Below are positions 6,795 through 14,608 of a stretch of DNA of 30,736 nucleotides, piece after piece (the first letter of the stretch is position 1; every line of letters begins with the position of its first letter). Location of the stretch: positions 1 to 30,736 of the forward strand of contig CAJVCM010000077.1 in NCBI GenBank assembly GCA_910595815.1. Direction: 5' to 3'. A program made the position numbers and the translations under genes. Source of the stretch: Candidatus Thioglobus plumae (GTDB taxonomy: Bacteria > Pseudomonadota > Gammaproteobacteria > PS1 > Pseudothioglobaceae). The notes beneath the pieces were generated by a model. The model did no database searches and was not told the origin of the DNA. It worked only from the letters and a program-made list of their open reading frames with translations.

Positions 6795-7916
6795 AAATTG
6801 AATCATGATGCCGGCAGCAATTGCCGAGCCAATCACACCAGCAACATTAGGGCCCATCGCATGCATGAGTAAGAAATTATGCGGATTAGACTCTAGTCCC
6901 ACCTTATTTGAAACTCGTGCTGCCATCGGTACAGCGGAAACACCGGCAGAACCAATCAAAGGGTTGATTTTATTTTTACTAAACAGATTCATGGTTTTTG
7001 CCATAATCACACCACAAGCGGTACCAATCGCAAACGCCACCATGCCTAATAACAAAATACCTAAAGTCTCTGGTTGTAAAAATTTATCTGCCATCAATTT
7101 TGAACCAACAGCCAAACCTAAAAAGATGGTTACAATGTTAATCAAGGCGTTTTGAGTGGTATCACTTAAACGATCAACCACACCAGATTCTTTCATTAAG
7201 TTACCAAAAGCAAACATACCTAAAAGTGGTGCTGCATCTGGTAATAATAAAGCCACCAACATCAATAACATGATTGGAAAAATAATTTTCTCTGATTGAG
7301 ACACTTCTCGCAATTGCACCATCTCAATTTGACGCTCTTTTTCAGTTGTCAGTGCGCGCATGATCGGCGGTTGAATCAGTGGCACTAACGCCATGTAAGA
7401 ATACGAAGCAACCGCAATCGCGCCGAGTAAATCAGGGGCGAGTTTTGATGCTACGTAAATACTTGTTGGGCCATCGGCACCACCAATAATACCAATGGCC
7501 GCAGCATCGGTTAAGCTGAAATCAAAAACACCTATTGTGGTTAAACCAATAGCACCGAGCAAGGTCGCAAAAATACCAAACTGTGCAGCAGCACCCAGTA
7601 ATAACGTTTTAGGGTTGGCAAGTAATGGGCCAAAATCAGTCAACGCACCCACGCCCATAAAGATAATTAATGGAAACGCACCAGACTCAATACCAATCAC
7701 ATAAAACACATGCAAAATACCGCTACCCTCAGCAATGCCAGCACCAGGAATATTGGCTAGGATCGCGCCAAAACCAATCGGTAATAATAATAACGGCTCA
7801 AAGTTTTTAACAATAGCTAAGTATAGAAGTAACATACCTACCAACAGCATAAGGCCTTGACCCCACACCATTTGGTTTAAACCGGTATTACTCCAAAGTA
7901 AATTTAATTGTTCCAT
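6786..7916 (-). CDS. oadB: Na+-translocating oxaloacetate decarboxylase, beta subunit
   Basis: OadB is the integral-membrane subunit that decarboxylates carboxybiotin and pumps Na+ out of the cell. The 376-residue protein is strongly hydrophobic, with about nine to eleven helices. Visible family blocks are the N-terminal LLLPIGFGAILANIPGAG, the conserved IGIIGGADGPTSIYVASKLAP with the essential intramembrane aspartate, and GSAGVSAVPMAARVSNK near the C-terminus with the functional Ser/Arg. Closely related beta subunits of methylmalonyl- or glutaconyl-CoA decarboxylases share these motifs; the adjacent OadA decides the call. Start ATG at 7916; the stop lies inside the inverted-repeat element downstream. 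There is a 6-base gap to oadA. Confidence 0.95.
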   Translation of the reverse strand: MEQLNLLWSNTGLNQMVWGQGLMLLVGMLLLYLAIVKNFEPLLLLPIGFGAILANIPGAGIAEGSGILHVFYVIGIESGAFPLIIFMGVGALTDFGPLLANPKTLLLGAAAQFGIFATLLGAIGLTTIGVFDFSLTDAAAIGIIGGADGPTSIYVASKLAPDLLGAIAVASYSYMALVPLIQPPIMRALTTEKERQIEMVQLREVSQSEKIIFPIMLLMLVALLLPDAAPLLGMFAFGNLMKESGVVDRLSDTTQNALINIVTIFLGLAVGSKLMADKFLQPETLGILLLGMVAFAIGTACGVIMAKTMNLFSKNKINPLIGSAGVSAVPMAARVSNKVGLESNPHNFLLMHAMGPNVAGVIGSAIAAGIMIQFLG

Positions 7917-7922
7917 GCTAAA

Positions 7923-9752
7923 TTATGCGAGTGTTAATAAAGTTTGTCCTACCGCTACTGAATCACCTTCTTTAACGCTAATACCTGTAACCACACCACC
8001 TCGGGCTGCTCTAATTTCAGTTTCCATCTTCATGGCTTCCAAAATAACTAAAACATCACCTTCATTCACTTTTTGATTTAACGATACCATTACTTTCCAG
8101 ATAGTGCCAGAGAGTGGCGCACCCACCGCTTCACCACCACTAGTTGGCGCATCGGCAACAATCTCTTTTGTAACTGGCGTACTAGGCGTTGCTGTATCAG
8201 ATGCAGCTTTCATTGAGGTAATATCACCGCCAGCAGAAACCTCAACGGTGTAAGAAGTACCCTTAAATGAAACCGTGTACACACCCTCTTCATCGCCTGA
8301 TTTAGAAGAATTATCACTCGCCTGTGGTACTGGCTCAAAGAAATCAGGATTATTACGATTCTCTAAAAATGAGATGCCTACTTGCGGGAAAAGTGCGTAA
8401 GTCAATAAATCATCAATTTTATTTTTAGCTAGAGTAATGCCTTTTTCTGACACGATGACATCAAACTCTTGCTCAAGAATATGCATCTCTGGTGCAATAT
8501 TATCTGCTGGGCGGCAAGTAATAGGCTCACTACCTTCCAAGACCTTAGCTTGTAACGCCTGGTCAACTGGTGCTGGTGCCGCGCCATACTCACCTTTTAA
8601 AATACCTGCCGATTCTTTAGTGATGGTTTTGTAACGCTCACCCGTTAATACATTGAGCACTGCCTGAGTACCAACAATTTGTGAGGTTGGGGTTACTAAT
8701 GGAATATAGCCTAAATCTTTACGCACACGAGGAATTTCAGCCATGACTTCATCAATCTTATCCGTTGCATTTTGCTCACGGAGCTGGCTTTCCATATTGG
8801 TCAACATACCGCCTGGCACTTGTGAAAGTAAGATACGCGAATCCACGCCTTTAAGTGAACCTTCAAATTTTGCATACTTACTACGAATTGGTCTAAAGTA
8901 AGCGTCAATCTCTTCAAGTTTTTCTAAATCTAAGCCAGTCTTTCTTGGGCTGTTTTCTAAAATAGAAACCACCGAATTAGTCGCTGAATGACCATAAGTC
9001 ATACTCATAGAGCCAATTGCTGTATCAACACGATCAATACCCGCCTCAACTGCTTTAATGATACTGGCCGTTGACAATCCTGTGGTTGCATGAGCGTGTA
9101 GTTGGATTGGAATATCGATCGCTGCTTTTAATTCTTTAACTAAATCATAGGCGACATAAGGTTGCAACAAGCCCGCCATGTCTTTGATACAAAGCGAGTG
9201 CGCGCCCATATCTTCGATCTCTTTAGCCATATCGATCCAAGTTTGCATATTATGCACTGGACTCACGGTATAAGAGATCGTGCCTTGTGCGTGCTGACCT
9301 AATTTAATGGTTTGATCGGTGGCTGTTTTAAGATTTCGTATGTCGTTCATCGCATCAAAAATACGGAAAACGTTTACACCGTTATCAACACAACGATCAA
9401 CAAACTTACGCACAACATCGTCACTGTAATGACGATAACCCAATAAATTTTGCCCTCTAAGCAGCATTTGCTGAGGTGTGTTTGGCATCACAGCCTTGAT
9501 TTCACGAATTCTATCCCAAGGGTCTTCACCCAAATAACGAATACAAGAATCAAACGTCGCACCACCCCATGACTCTACTGACCAGTAGCCAATTTTGTCT
9601 AATTTATCTGCAATTGGAAGCATGTCATCAATACGCATGCGTGTTGCAAATAATGACTGATGTGCATCTCTTAAAACAAGCTCAGTAATTTCAACAGGCT
9701 TGCCTTCTGAATTGTTAGATTTTCTGGTGATATTTTTTAAAAACTTTAACAT
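7923..9752 (-). CDS. oadA: Oxaloacetate decarboxylase, alpha subunit (carboxyltransferase plus biotin carrier)
   Basis: OadA moves the C4 carboxyl of oxaloacetate to biotin, giving pyruvate. The 609-residue length is typical. The N-terminal carboxyltransferase TIM barrel begins TELVLRDAHQSLFATRMR and continues ESWGGATFDSCIRYLGEDPW; the metal ligands are in the LHAHATTGLS region and MSMTYGHSATNS. A central PYC_OADA domain (about 300-470) precedes a flexible Ser/Pro/Thr-rich linker (about 480-540) and the biotinyl domain, whose Lys lies in LVILEAMKMETEI near the C-terminus. The linker distinguishes OadA from pyruvate carboxylase subunit B less firmly than the neighbouring membrane subunits do. 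It is 5 bases downstream of oadG. Confidence 0.96.
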   Translation of the reverse strand: MLKFLKNITRKSNNSEGKPVEITELVLRDAHQSLFATRMRIDDMLPIADKLDKIGYWSVESWGGATFDSCIRYLGEDPWDRIREIKAVMPNTPQQMLLRGQNLLGYRHYSDDVVRKFVDRCVDNGVNVFRIFDAMNDIRNLKTATDQTIKLGQHAQGTISYTVSPVHNMQTWIDMAKEIEDMGAHSLCIKDMAGLLQPYVAYDLVKELKAAIDIPIQLHAHATTGLSTASIIKAVEAGIDRVDTAIGSMSMTYGHSATNSVVSILENSPRKTGLDLEKLEEIDAYFRPIRSKYAKFEGSLKGVDSRILLSQVPGGMLTNMESQLREQNATDKIDEVMAEIPRVRKDLGYIPLVTPTSQIVGTQAVLNVLTGERYKTITKESAGILKGEYGAAPAPVDQALQAKVLEGSEPITCRPADNIAPEMHILEQEFDVIVSEKGITLAKNKIDDLLTYALFPQVGISFLENRNNPDFFEPVPQASDNSSKSGDEEGVYTVSFKGTSYTVEVSAGGDITSMKAASDTATPSTPVTKEIVADAPTSGGEAVGAPLSGTIWKVMVSLNQKVNEGDVLVILEAMKMETEIRAARGGVVTGISVKEGDSVAVGQTLLTLA

Positions 9753-9757
9753 TACTG

Positions 9758-10003
9758 TTACGCCCCTCTGTGCATCTTGATGGCTTGTTCAATGACAAAT
9801 TTGGTCTCTTCGTCCAACTCATCATTCAAACTTAAATTGTCATCATGATGGTCGTCATCTTGCGACCGCTTGTTTATTTTTTGAATAACAATCGACATGA
9901 ATTTGGTTACAAATACCAGCAAAGTCAAAAACAAAAATACAAAACCCATACCAAACATGGTAAGGGTGAGTGCTTCTGAAATAAGGTCTGCTTGTTGTTC
10001 CAT
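9758..10003 (-). CDS. oadG: Oxaloacetate decarboxylase, gamma subunit
   Basis: OadG is the small membrane subunit that holds the alpha and beta subunits together and binds Zn2+. This 81-residue protein has one N-terminal helix (LTLTMFGMGFVFLFLTLLVFV, about 13-33), then a basic stretch and a His/Asp-rich segment (DDDHHDDNLS) that could bind metal. The C-terminus DEETKFVIEQAIKMHRG is a common gamma-subunit tail. It is the first of oadG-oadA-oadB, the usual GAB order, and begins only 21 bases beyond the 3' end of the tRNA-Leu gene. No promoter or terminator is seen between them, and the ribosome site (AAAGAA) is weak. Confidence 0.93.
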   Translation of the reverse strand: MEQQADLISEALTLTMFGMGFVFLFLTLLVFVTKFMSIVIQKINKRSQDDDHHDDNLSLNDELDEETKFVIEQAIKMHRGA

Positions 10004-10024
10004 ATTATTCTTTGTCTATTAATT

Positions 10025-10109
10025 TGGTACCGATGGACGGACTTGAACCGTCACTCCGTGAGGAACCGGATTTTGAATCCGGCGTGTCTACCAATTCCAC
10101 CACATCGGC
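10025..10109 (-). tRNA. tRNA-Leu, anticodon CAA
   Basis: An 85-base tRNA read on the minus strand. The acceptor stem pairs GCCGATG with CATCGGT (G-U at the first pair), the discriminator base is A73 and CCA is encoded. The D-arm segment GTGGAATTGGTAGACACGC is followed by an anticodon arm of CCGGA/TCCGG around TTCAAAA, giving anticodon CAA, which reads UUG. The long variable arm (CTCACGGAG) and the T-loop GGTTCAAGTCC are typical of the leucine class. It lies 14 bases after infA and 21 bases before oadG on the same strand. Confidence 0.96.
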
Positions 10110-10123
10110 AATATTGCTTATCT

Positions 10124-10342
10124 TTACTTATGTCTAAAGGTAATTCTGCCTTTGGTTAAATCATAAGGTGTCATCTCTACCGTAACTCTATCTCCCGGCA
10201 GTATCTTAATATAGTGTTTACGAATCTTTCCAGAAATATGCGCCAATACACTGTGGCCATTTTCTAACTCTACTGTAAAGGTAGTATTAGGTAGTTTTTC
10301 TTTAACCACACCTTCTAACTCAATATAATCGCTTTTTGACAT
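10124..10342 (-). CDS. infA: Translation initiation factor IF-1
   Basis: IF-1 binds the 30S ribosomal A site during initiation. The 72-residue protein is the standard length and has a single S1/OB fold: DYIELEGVVKEKLPNTTFTV, ENGHSVLAHISGKIRKHYI, ILPGDRVTVEMTPYDLTKGR and the terminal ITFRHK. The N-terminus MSKSDYIELEG is slightly shorter in acidic residues than in E. coli (MAKEDNIEMQG). A good sigma70-type promoter lies upstream at 10378-10406. The gene is followed closely by tRNA-Leu and the oad genes without a visible terminator. It diverges from metF. Confidence 0.98.
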   Translation of the reverse strand: MSKSDYIELEGVVKEKLPNTTFTVELENGHSVLAHISGKIRKHYIKILPGDRVTVEMTPYDLTKGRITFRHK

Positions 10343-10377
10343 TGTGTCTGTTTATCTCAACTTAAGTAAATGGGATT

Positions 10378-10406
10378 ATTTTACCCGAATGTCTAGCCTT
10401 AGACAA
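10378..10406 (-). promoter_or_regulatory. infA promoter with overlapping palindrome
   Basis: On the minus strand, TTGTCT (-35, 10406-10401) and TAAAAT (-10, 10383-10378) are separated by 17 bases. The -35 hexamer overlaps a perfect inverted repeat, TGTCTA-AGGC-TAGACA (10390-10405), which could be an operator. The leader to the infA ATG is about 30 bases. Confidence 0.6.
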
Positions 10407-10441
10407 AAAAAGGGAAAAGCTCTGACATTATTCAAATAAGC

Positions 10442-10447
10442 TATAAT
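10442..10447 (+). promoter_or_regulatory. Candidate -10 box of metF
   Basis: A perfect TATAAT lies 30 bases before the metF ATG. The nearest -35-like hexamer, CTGACA at 10422-10427, is only 14 bases away, too close for a standard promoter. Hence either the -35 is weak and activator-dependent, or another start site is used. Confidence 0.5.
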
Positions 10448-10477
10448 TAGCGTATTTTTAGCTAACGTTAACGGACG

Positions 10478-11299
10478 ATGAAAACAAGTTTTGAATTTTT
10501 CCCACCAAGGGCTGACAAAGGCAAACAAAGTTTAGTGCAAGTCCGACAAGAATTAAGCAAGATTCATCCAGAATATTTTTCTGTAACTTTTGGTGCTGGT
10601 GGCACCACTCAGGATGCAACACTCGAAACCGTACTAAACATTCAAGCAAATGATGGTGTTCCGGCAGCGCCGCACTTATCTTGCATTGACTCTGATAAAT
10701 CCAAAATTATCGAGCTGCTCGATCAGTATAAAGCAGCTGATATTAATCGCATTGTTGCTCTACGTGGTGATATCCCATCAGGTGTACGTGATATTGGTGA
10801 CTTTCATTACGCTAATGAGCTGGTTGAATTTATTAAGTCTGAATACAATGATCATTTTCACATTGAAGTGGCTGCCTACCCTGAAGTACACCCGCAAGCT
10901 AAAAACATTCAAACCGATCTTCAACACTTTGCTAATAAAGTAAAAGCCGGTGCAGATGCTGCCATTACTCAGTATTTTTATAATGCTGACGCTTACTTTA
11001 GATTTAAAGATGAAGTCGAAAAAATGGGTGTTGATATTCCAATCACACCAGGCATTATGCCTATTACCAACCACACACAACTACTTAGATTTTCCAATAT
11101 GTGTGGCGCAGAGATTCCAAAGTGGATCTTAGAGAGACTTAAACTGTATGAGAATGATTTAGAATCTTTAACTCTGTTTGGAACAGAAGTCGTGTCTAAT
11201 TTGTGTCAGACCCTTAAAGACCAAGGAGTGGATAGCTTTCATTTTTATTCAATGAATCGAACTGAGCCATCATTATCGATTGCTAAAAGTCTGCTTTAG
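10478..11299 (+). CDS. metF: 5,10-methylenetetrahydrofolate reductase
   Basis: MetF reduces methylene-tetrahydrofolate to 5-methyl-tetrahydrofolate with FADH2 and NAD(P)H, supplying the methyl group of methionine. The 273-residue protein is a complete TIM barrel. Hallmarks are the start KTSFEFFPPRADKG with the catalytic Glu in FEFFPP, VTFGAGGTT, the folate-binding IVALRGDIP, AAYPEVHPQA, AITQYFYNADAYFRF and ITPGIMPITN. It begins with ATG at 10478 after an ACGGAC stretch. It is divergent from infA, and its stop overlaps the convergent HTH gene by 4 bases. No metH or other methionine gene lies in this window. Confidence 0.97.
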   Translation: MKTSFEFFPPRADKGKQSLVQVRQELSKIHPEYFSVTFGAGGTTQDATLETVLNIQANDGVPAAPHLSCIDSDKSKIIELLDQYKAADINRIVALRGDIPSGVRDIGDFHYANELVEFIKSEYNDHFHIEVAAYPEVHPQAKNIQTDLQHFANKVKAGADAAITQYFYNADAYFRFKDEVEKMGVDIPITPGIMPITNHTQLLRFSNMCGAEIPKWILERLKLYENDLESLTLFGTEVVSNLCQTLKDQGVDSFHFYSMNRTEPSLSIAKSLL

Positions 11300-11730
11300 T
11301 GCTGCTTGCCAACCCACTCTTGAATCTTATGCAGATATTCCTTGTCCTCAGAGTGACAGTGTTCTTCAAGAATAATTAACCTTTCACTAAGGCCCTCAAA
11401 AACATGCTCATAATGCTTGTTTTTAATTTCTTCTTTGTAAAGTTTAGTTTTTAAAGTGGCAATAACTGTTGTAAGTGCCGCTTCATTTTCTGACTGAATT
11501 GCACTAGCGATATTAGATTTATACATCGCATCATTTTTAATTTTCTGCATTTTTTTAATATGCTTATCTTGCTCAGAATGAAAACTAATATTCGGGTAGG
11601 CCAACCTCAAACTATCGGTTGTCACATAACCCTCATGCGTCTGTAATTTACCGCTATTAATTTGATCTTGAATATCAAAACGACTAATGCCTAACACTCT
11701 TGCCGCTTTAGAAACACTTAACTTAATCAT
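11296..11730 (-). CDS. Helix-turn-helix protein with helical C-terminal region, function unknown
   Basis: A 144-residue protein. Residues 1-45 (KLSVSKAARVLGISRFDIQ, then a short INSGKLQTHEG turn) form a helix-turn-helix of the MerR/excisionase type, with the wing-like strand YVTTDSLR. The rest (about 60-144) is predicted to be almost all helix, with many Lys, Glu and His (HYEHVF, EEHCHSEDKEYLHKIQ); it may form a coiled coil or bind a metal. The ATG at 11730 follows a strong GGGGAGAGG ribosome site. It has its own promoter (11763-11791) and lies after hemD on the same strand, so it could be a local DNA-binding regulator. The DNA target and ligand are unknown. It overlaps the metF stop by 4 bases. 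Confidence 0.65.
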   Translation of the reverse strand: MIKLSVSKAARVLGISRFDIQDQINSGKLQTHEGYVTTDSLRLAYPNISFHSEQDKHIKKMQKIKNDAMYKSNIASAIQSENEAALTTVIATLKTKLYKEEIKNKHYEHVFEGLSERLIILEEHCHSEDKEYLHKIQEWVGKQH

Positions 11731-11762
11731 CCCCTCTCCCCAGAAGAACTATTGAAGTCGAC

Positions 11763-11791
11763 AATTTAACTACCTTAATTTCATTTGTCAA
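11763..11791 (-). promoter_or_regulatory. Promoter of the HTH gene, inside the hemD 3' end
   Basis: On the minus strand a perfect TTGACA (11791-11786) is followed after 17 bases by TAAATT (11768-11763), and the HTH gene's ATG lies 33 bases further on. The -35 box overlaps the last codons and stop of hemD, so the HTH gene can be expressed independently of hemD. Confidence 0.6.
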
Positions 11792-12539
11792 GTGTATTAT
11801 ATTTTTCTAATTTAATTTGCTGAATCTTTTCAACAATAGCGCTATCATTAGGCTGTAAAGCAACATAAATTTGTAAAAAACCAACAGATTTTGCAAATAC
11901 TGCAATTCTATCACTTAAGACAATTAACGGGGTTTTTAGCAATTTTTTAAGGAAATTACCATCAATTTTTCTAATCAAATTCACCATTGCAGACAAACTT
12001 TCAACACTGGTGATGGTGACTATAAAATCTTGATCACTTGACAACTGCTGTAAAGAATCTTTATGTAATTGTGTCGTCTTACATTCAACTCTTTCATAAA
12101 CCTCAACATACTCAACTTGGTTGTTTTGTTTTACCAAACCTTCTTTTAAGGTTTCTCGACCGCCCTTACCCCTAAAAATTAAAATATTTTGATTTTGTAA
12201 TTGTTGCACCTCATTCAGTGATAGCAATGCTTCGCTCGATGCTTGTGGGCTTGGATAAGCATCAACTTTGAAACCATGATGAGTAATTCTATTAGCAGTC
12301 GCTGCACCCACAGCAAAAATATGACAATGCTGGAGGTTTAATTTTTCTAAAATTGTAATGCCGTATTCAACCGCATTCGCACTAATAAAAATCACTGCAT
12401 CATATTGCTGATGCAAAGGTGTAGCCTTTAACGCCTTAATCTCTAAGGTGGGAAATAAAATAGATTGATGTCCATTATCGTTAACCATGCTCTGCAACGC
12501 ACTAACTTGTAACAATGGGCGGGTTAATAAAATATTCAA
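11781..12539 (-). CDS. hemD: Uroporphyrinogen-III synthase
   Basis: HemD closes hydroxymethylbilane into uroporphyrinogen III, the branch point to haem, sirohaem and cobalamin. This sequence family is variable, but the 252-residue protein keeps its pattern: start MNILLTRPLLQVSALQ, AVIFISANAVEYGI, IFAVGAATANRI, YPSPQASSEALLSL, ILIFRGKGGRETLKEGL, VEYVEVYERVE and FIVTITSVESLSAMV. The sirohaem branch matters here because DsrAB carries sirohaem. hemC, often just upstream, is not present; instead an uncharacterised gene lies 16 bases upstream on the same strand. Confidence 0.93.
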   Translation of the reverse strand: MNILLTRPLLQVSALQSMVNDNGHQSILFPTLEIKALKATPLHQQYDAVIFISANAVEYGITILEKLNLQHCHIFAVGAATANRITHHGFKVDAYPSPQASSEALLSLNEVQQLQNQNILIFRGKGGRETLKEGLVKQNNQVEYVEVYERVECKTTQLHKDSLQQLSSDQDFIVTITSVESLSAMVNLIRKIDGNFLKKLLKTPLIVLSDRIAVFAKSVGFLQIYVALQPNDSAIVEKIQQIKLEKYNTLDK

Positions 12540-12555
12540 AACATAACTCTGGTTT

Positions 12556-13149
12556 TTAATAGCCTAGCAATTCTGCAATAATACGAATTTTATTCAATGC
12601 TGAGCTTTCTGCGAATTTACAAATTAAAATGGTTTTTGCATTAATACTTGAGGCGTCTTCAAGATAAGAGCGCATCTGCTTCTCATCCCACGTCTCAGCA
12701 GAATATAAAATAGGCATTTGATTAAAACTTAAAGTTTGCGCATTAATCTGCGCCTCGTTCAAATCAAGTAAGAGCGGTTTATCTGATTGAAAGCACACAT
12801 GATAATCAGTCAATAAATCCATAACGGCCTGATCAGGCGCTTGATCAACAACACAAAATAAAGTGAAGTCTGCTCGATGTTCAGACACACTAGATAACAA
12901 GGATGTCAATTGCGTTGTATCTATGAGTTGCGCCTGTTCAATTGACAGAACTAGTTCAAATTCTTCTTCTGCCTCTTGTATATCTTCAAAGATTTGATCT
13001 AGATCTTCATCGGTGTCAATCGGCAAGGACAGCGCCTTAAACATAGTGGAATAATAATCAAATCGCCATTCTGATGGCAGGTCTTCTGGATAAAAATCAT
13101 CCTGTAGATCTAAACCGCTACGGCCAATTAGAAATTCTGTTTCACTCAT
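12556..13149 (-). CDS. Conserved hypothetical protein, N-terminus reminiscent of DUF72/YecE
   Basis: A 197-residue acidic, cysteine-poor, apparently soluble protein. The N-terminus FLIGRSGLDLQDDFYPEDLP followed by SEWRFDYYSTMFKALSLP resembles the opening of DUF72/YecE proteins (IGxSGW, FYPExLP, YYAxxFxxVE), but the later DUF72 blocks are not obvious and the protein is shorter. The C-terminus runs IRIIAELLGY. It begins with ATG at 13149, is 50 bases from divergent yrbG, and lies 16 bases upstream of hemD, so it is probably co-transcribed with hemD. Whether it has a role in tetrapyrrole synthesis is unknown. The coding call is firm, but the family call is weak. Confidence 0.6.
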   Translation of the reverse strand: MSETEFLIGRSGLDLQDDFYPEDLPSEWRFDYYSTMFKALSLPIDTDEDLDQIFEDIQEAEEEFELVLSIEQAQLIDTTQLTSLLSSVSEHRADFTLFCVVDQAPDQAVMDLLTDYHVCFQSDKPLLLDLNEAQINAQTLSFNQMPILYSAETWDEKQMRSYLEDASSINAKTILICKFAESSALNKIRIIAELLGY

Positions 13150-13165
13150 TAGCGCTCAATCCATT

Positions 13166-13171
13166 TATAAT
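13166..13171 (+). promoter_or_regulatory. Candidate -10 box of the yrbG-type gene
   Basis: TATAAT lies 28 bases before the ATG at 13200, in the 50-base gap between divergent genes, and is followed by AGGTGG. No good -35 is visible at 16-18 bases; that region falls at the start of the neighbouring gene. Confidence 0.4.
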
Positions 13172-13199
13172 AGGTGGAAAATTATTCAACATACAAAAC

Positions 13200-14153
13200 A
13201 TGACAGCCATTCTACTACCAATGATTGCTTTATTATCAGGTTTTGCGCTTTTAATTTGGAGCGCAGATGAATTCACTGACAATGGCGCAAAAATTGCCAA
13301 TATTTTTAAAATATCGCCATTAATTATCGGCCTTATTATCTTTGGATTTGGTACTTCCGCACCGGAAATGCTGGTTTCTGGATTGGCCGCATGGGATGGC
13401 AACACAGGCTTAAGCATCGGCAATGCGATTGGCTCTAATATTTTTAACATTGCTTTAGTGTTGGGTGTTAGCGCTATCATTGTACCAATTGAAGTACACA
13501 AAGATATCCTGAAAAAAGAGTGGATTTTCTTAATGGTTGCCACTCTTTGTGCGGGCCTACTATTAAGCGACGGACGTCTTGATCTTACTGACGGTCTTAT
13601 CTTGTTATCATTGCTAGTTCTATTCCTGGCCTACACATTAAAAGAGTCAAAAAATAAAAAACATCACGAATTCGATGAACTTGAACATACCGTAGACAAA
13701 AGTCAAACCAAAAAAACTTGGATAATGCTAATCGTTAGTTTGGTGGTGCTCATATCCAGTGCAAAATTGGTGGTATATGGCGGTGTCGAAGTTGCTAAGT
13801 TTTTTGAAGTCTCTGATTTAATCATTGGCTTAACCGTGGTCGCGCTTGGCACCAGCTTGCCGGAATTAGCTGTCTCCATTAGTAGTGTACTTAAAAAACA
13901 ATTTGACATGGTGGTGGGCAACGTTATTGGCTCCAATCTTTTTAACACTATTGCTGTATTGGCTATCCCAGGCTTGATTCATCCTTCCAATGTACCAGAA
14001 GACGTCTTAAGTAGAGATTACCCAGTTATGCTAATGCTGACTGTGTTGTTATTTTTAGTCTCATATAAATTTAGCAAAAAACACATTATTAATCGCTTTG
14101 AAGGGGTTGTTTTAATCAGTGTTTTTAGCACCTACATGTGGATATTATTTTGA
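13200..14153 (+). CDS. yrbG: Calcium/sodium antiporter, YrbG/CaCA family
   Basis: A cytoplasmic-membrane cation exchanger that moves Ca2+ against Na+ or another cation. I start it at the ATG at 13200 (317 residues); the frame is open further upstream, but that part lies over the divergent gene's start and has no hydrophobic logic. The protein has about ten helices in two inverted halves. Each half carries an alpha repeat: GFGTSAPEMLVSG with GNAIGSNIFNIALVLG in the first, ALGTSLPELAVSISS with GNVIGSNLFNTIAVL in the second. A charged cytoplasmic loop (about residues 145-175) separates them. It overlaps tsaE by 16 bases. Substrate specificity within the family is not certain. Confidence 0.92.
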   Translation: MTAILLPMIALLSGFALLIWSADEFTDNGAKIANIFKISPLIIGLIIFGFGTSAPEMLVSGLAAWDGNTGLSIGNAIGSNIFNIALVLGVSAIIVPIEVHKDILKKEWIFLMVATLCAGLLLSDGRLDLTDGLILLSLLVLFLAYTLKESKNKKHHEFDELEHTVDKSQTKKTWIMLIVSLVVLISSAKLVVYGGVEVAKFFEVSDLIIGLTVVALGTSLPELAVSISSVLKKQFDMVVGNVIGSNLFNTIAVLAIPGLIHPSNVPEDVLSRDYPVMLMLTVLLFLVSYKFSKKHIINRFEGVVLISVFSTYMWILF

Positions 14154-14608
14154 ATCTCACGCTAGACAGTGAGAAAGCAACAAAGCAATTTTCGCAACAA
14201 CTGGCGCAGTGCACCCACAATATCAACCATGCCGTTGTCATCTATTTAGAAGGAGATCTAGGCGCAGGAAAAACCACACTTGCTCGAGGATTTATTCAAA
14301 GTTTTGGTTTTGATCGAGTCAAAAGTCCGACTTACTCTTTAGTTGAAAGCTATCAAAACGATGACATTAATATTCACCATTTTGATTGTTACCGTCTTAG
14401 CGACCCCGAAGAGCTAGAGTATATTGGTATACGTGACTATCTTGGCACTAATCATATTCAGTTAATCGAATGGCCTGATCTTGGTAAAGGGGCAATTGCA
14501 CCAGCCGACTTAACCATTGTTCTCAGCGGTATTGACGAACAAAGGCGAGCTCATATTTCTACCCATACTCCAATAGGCACACAATTACTACAATGCGTCA
14601 ATTCATAG
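14138..14608 (+). CDS. tsaE: tRNA threonylcarbamoyladenosine biosynthesis ATPase
   Basis: TsaE is the ATPase that works with TsaB and TsaD to place the t6A modification on tRNAs reading ANN codons. The 156-residue protein has Walker A YLEGDLGAGKTTLARGF, the threonine-containing KSPTYSLVESY, HFDCYRLSDPEELEYIG and LIEWPDLG with the Walker B-like glutamate. The start is a GTG at 14138 inside the antiporter gene; a TTG at 14150 overlapping the antiporter stop is an alternative. It overlaps the amidase gene by 16 bases. The pair tsaE then amidase is a common gammaproteobacterial order; mutL, which often follows, is absent here. Confidence 0.95.
   Translation: MDIILNLTLDSEKATKQFSQQLAQCTHNINHAVVIYLEGDLGAGKTTLARGFIQSFGFDRVKSPTYSLVESYQNDDINIHHFDCYRLSDPEELEYIGIRDYLGTNHIQLIEWPDLGKGAIAPADLTIVLSGIDEQRRAHISTHTPIGTQLLQCVNS

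Noticed and set aside
10422..10447. CTGACA/TATAAT as a full metF promoter
   Set aside because: The spacing is 14 bases, too short for a sigma70 promoter; only the -10 box is kept.
13074..13199. Upstream extension of the antiporter frame by 42 codons
   Set aside because: It overlaps the start of the divergent gene, is not conserved-looking, and the ATG at 13200 begins directly with the first membrane helix.
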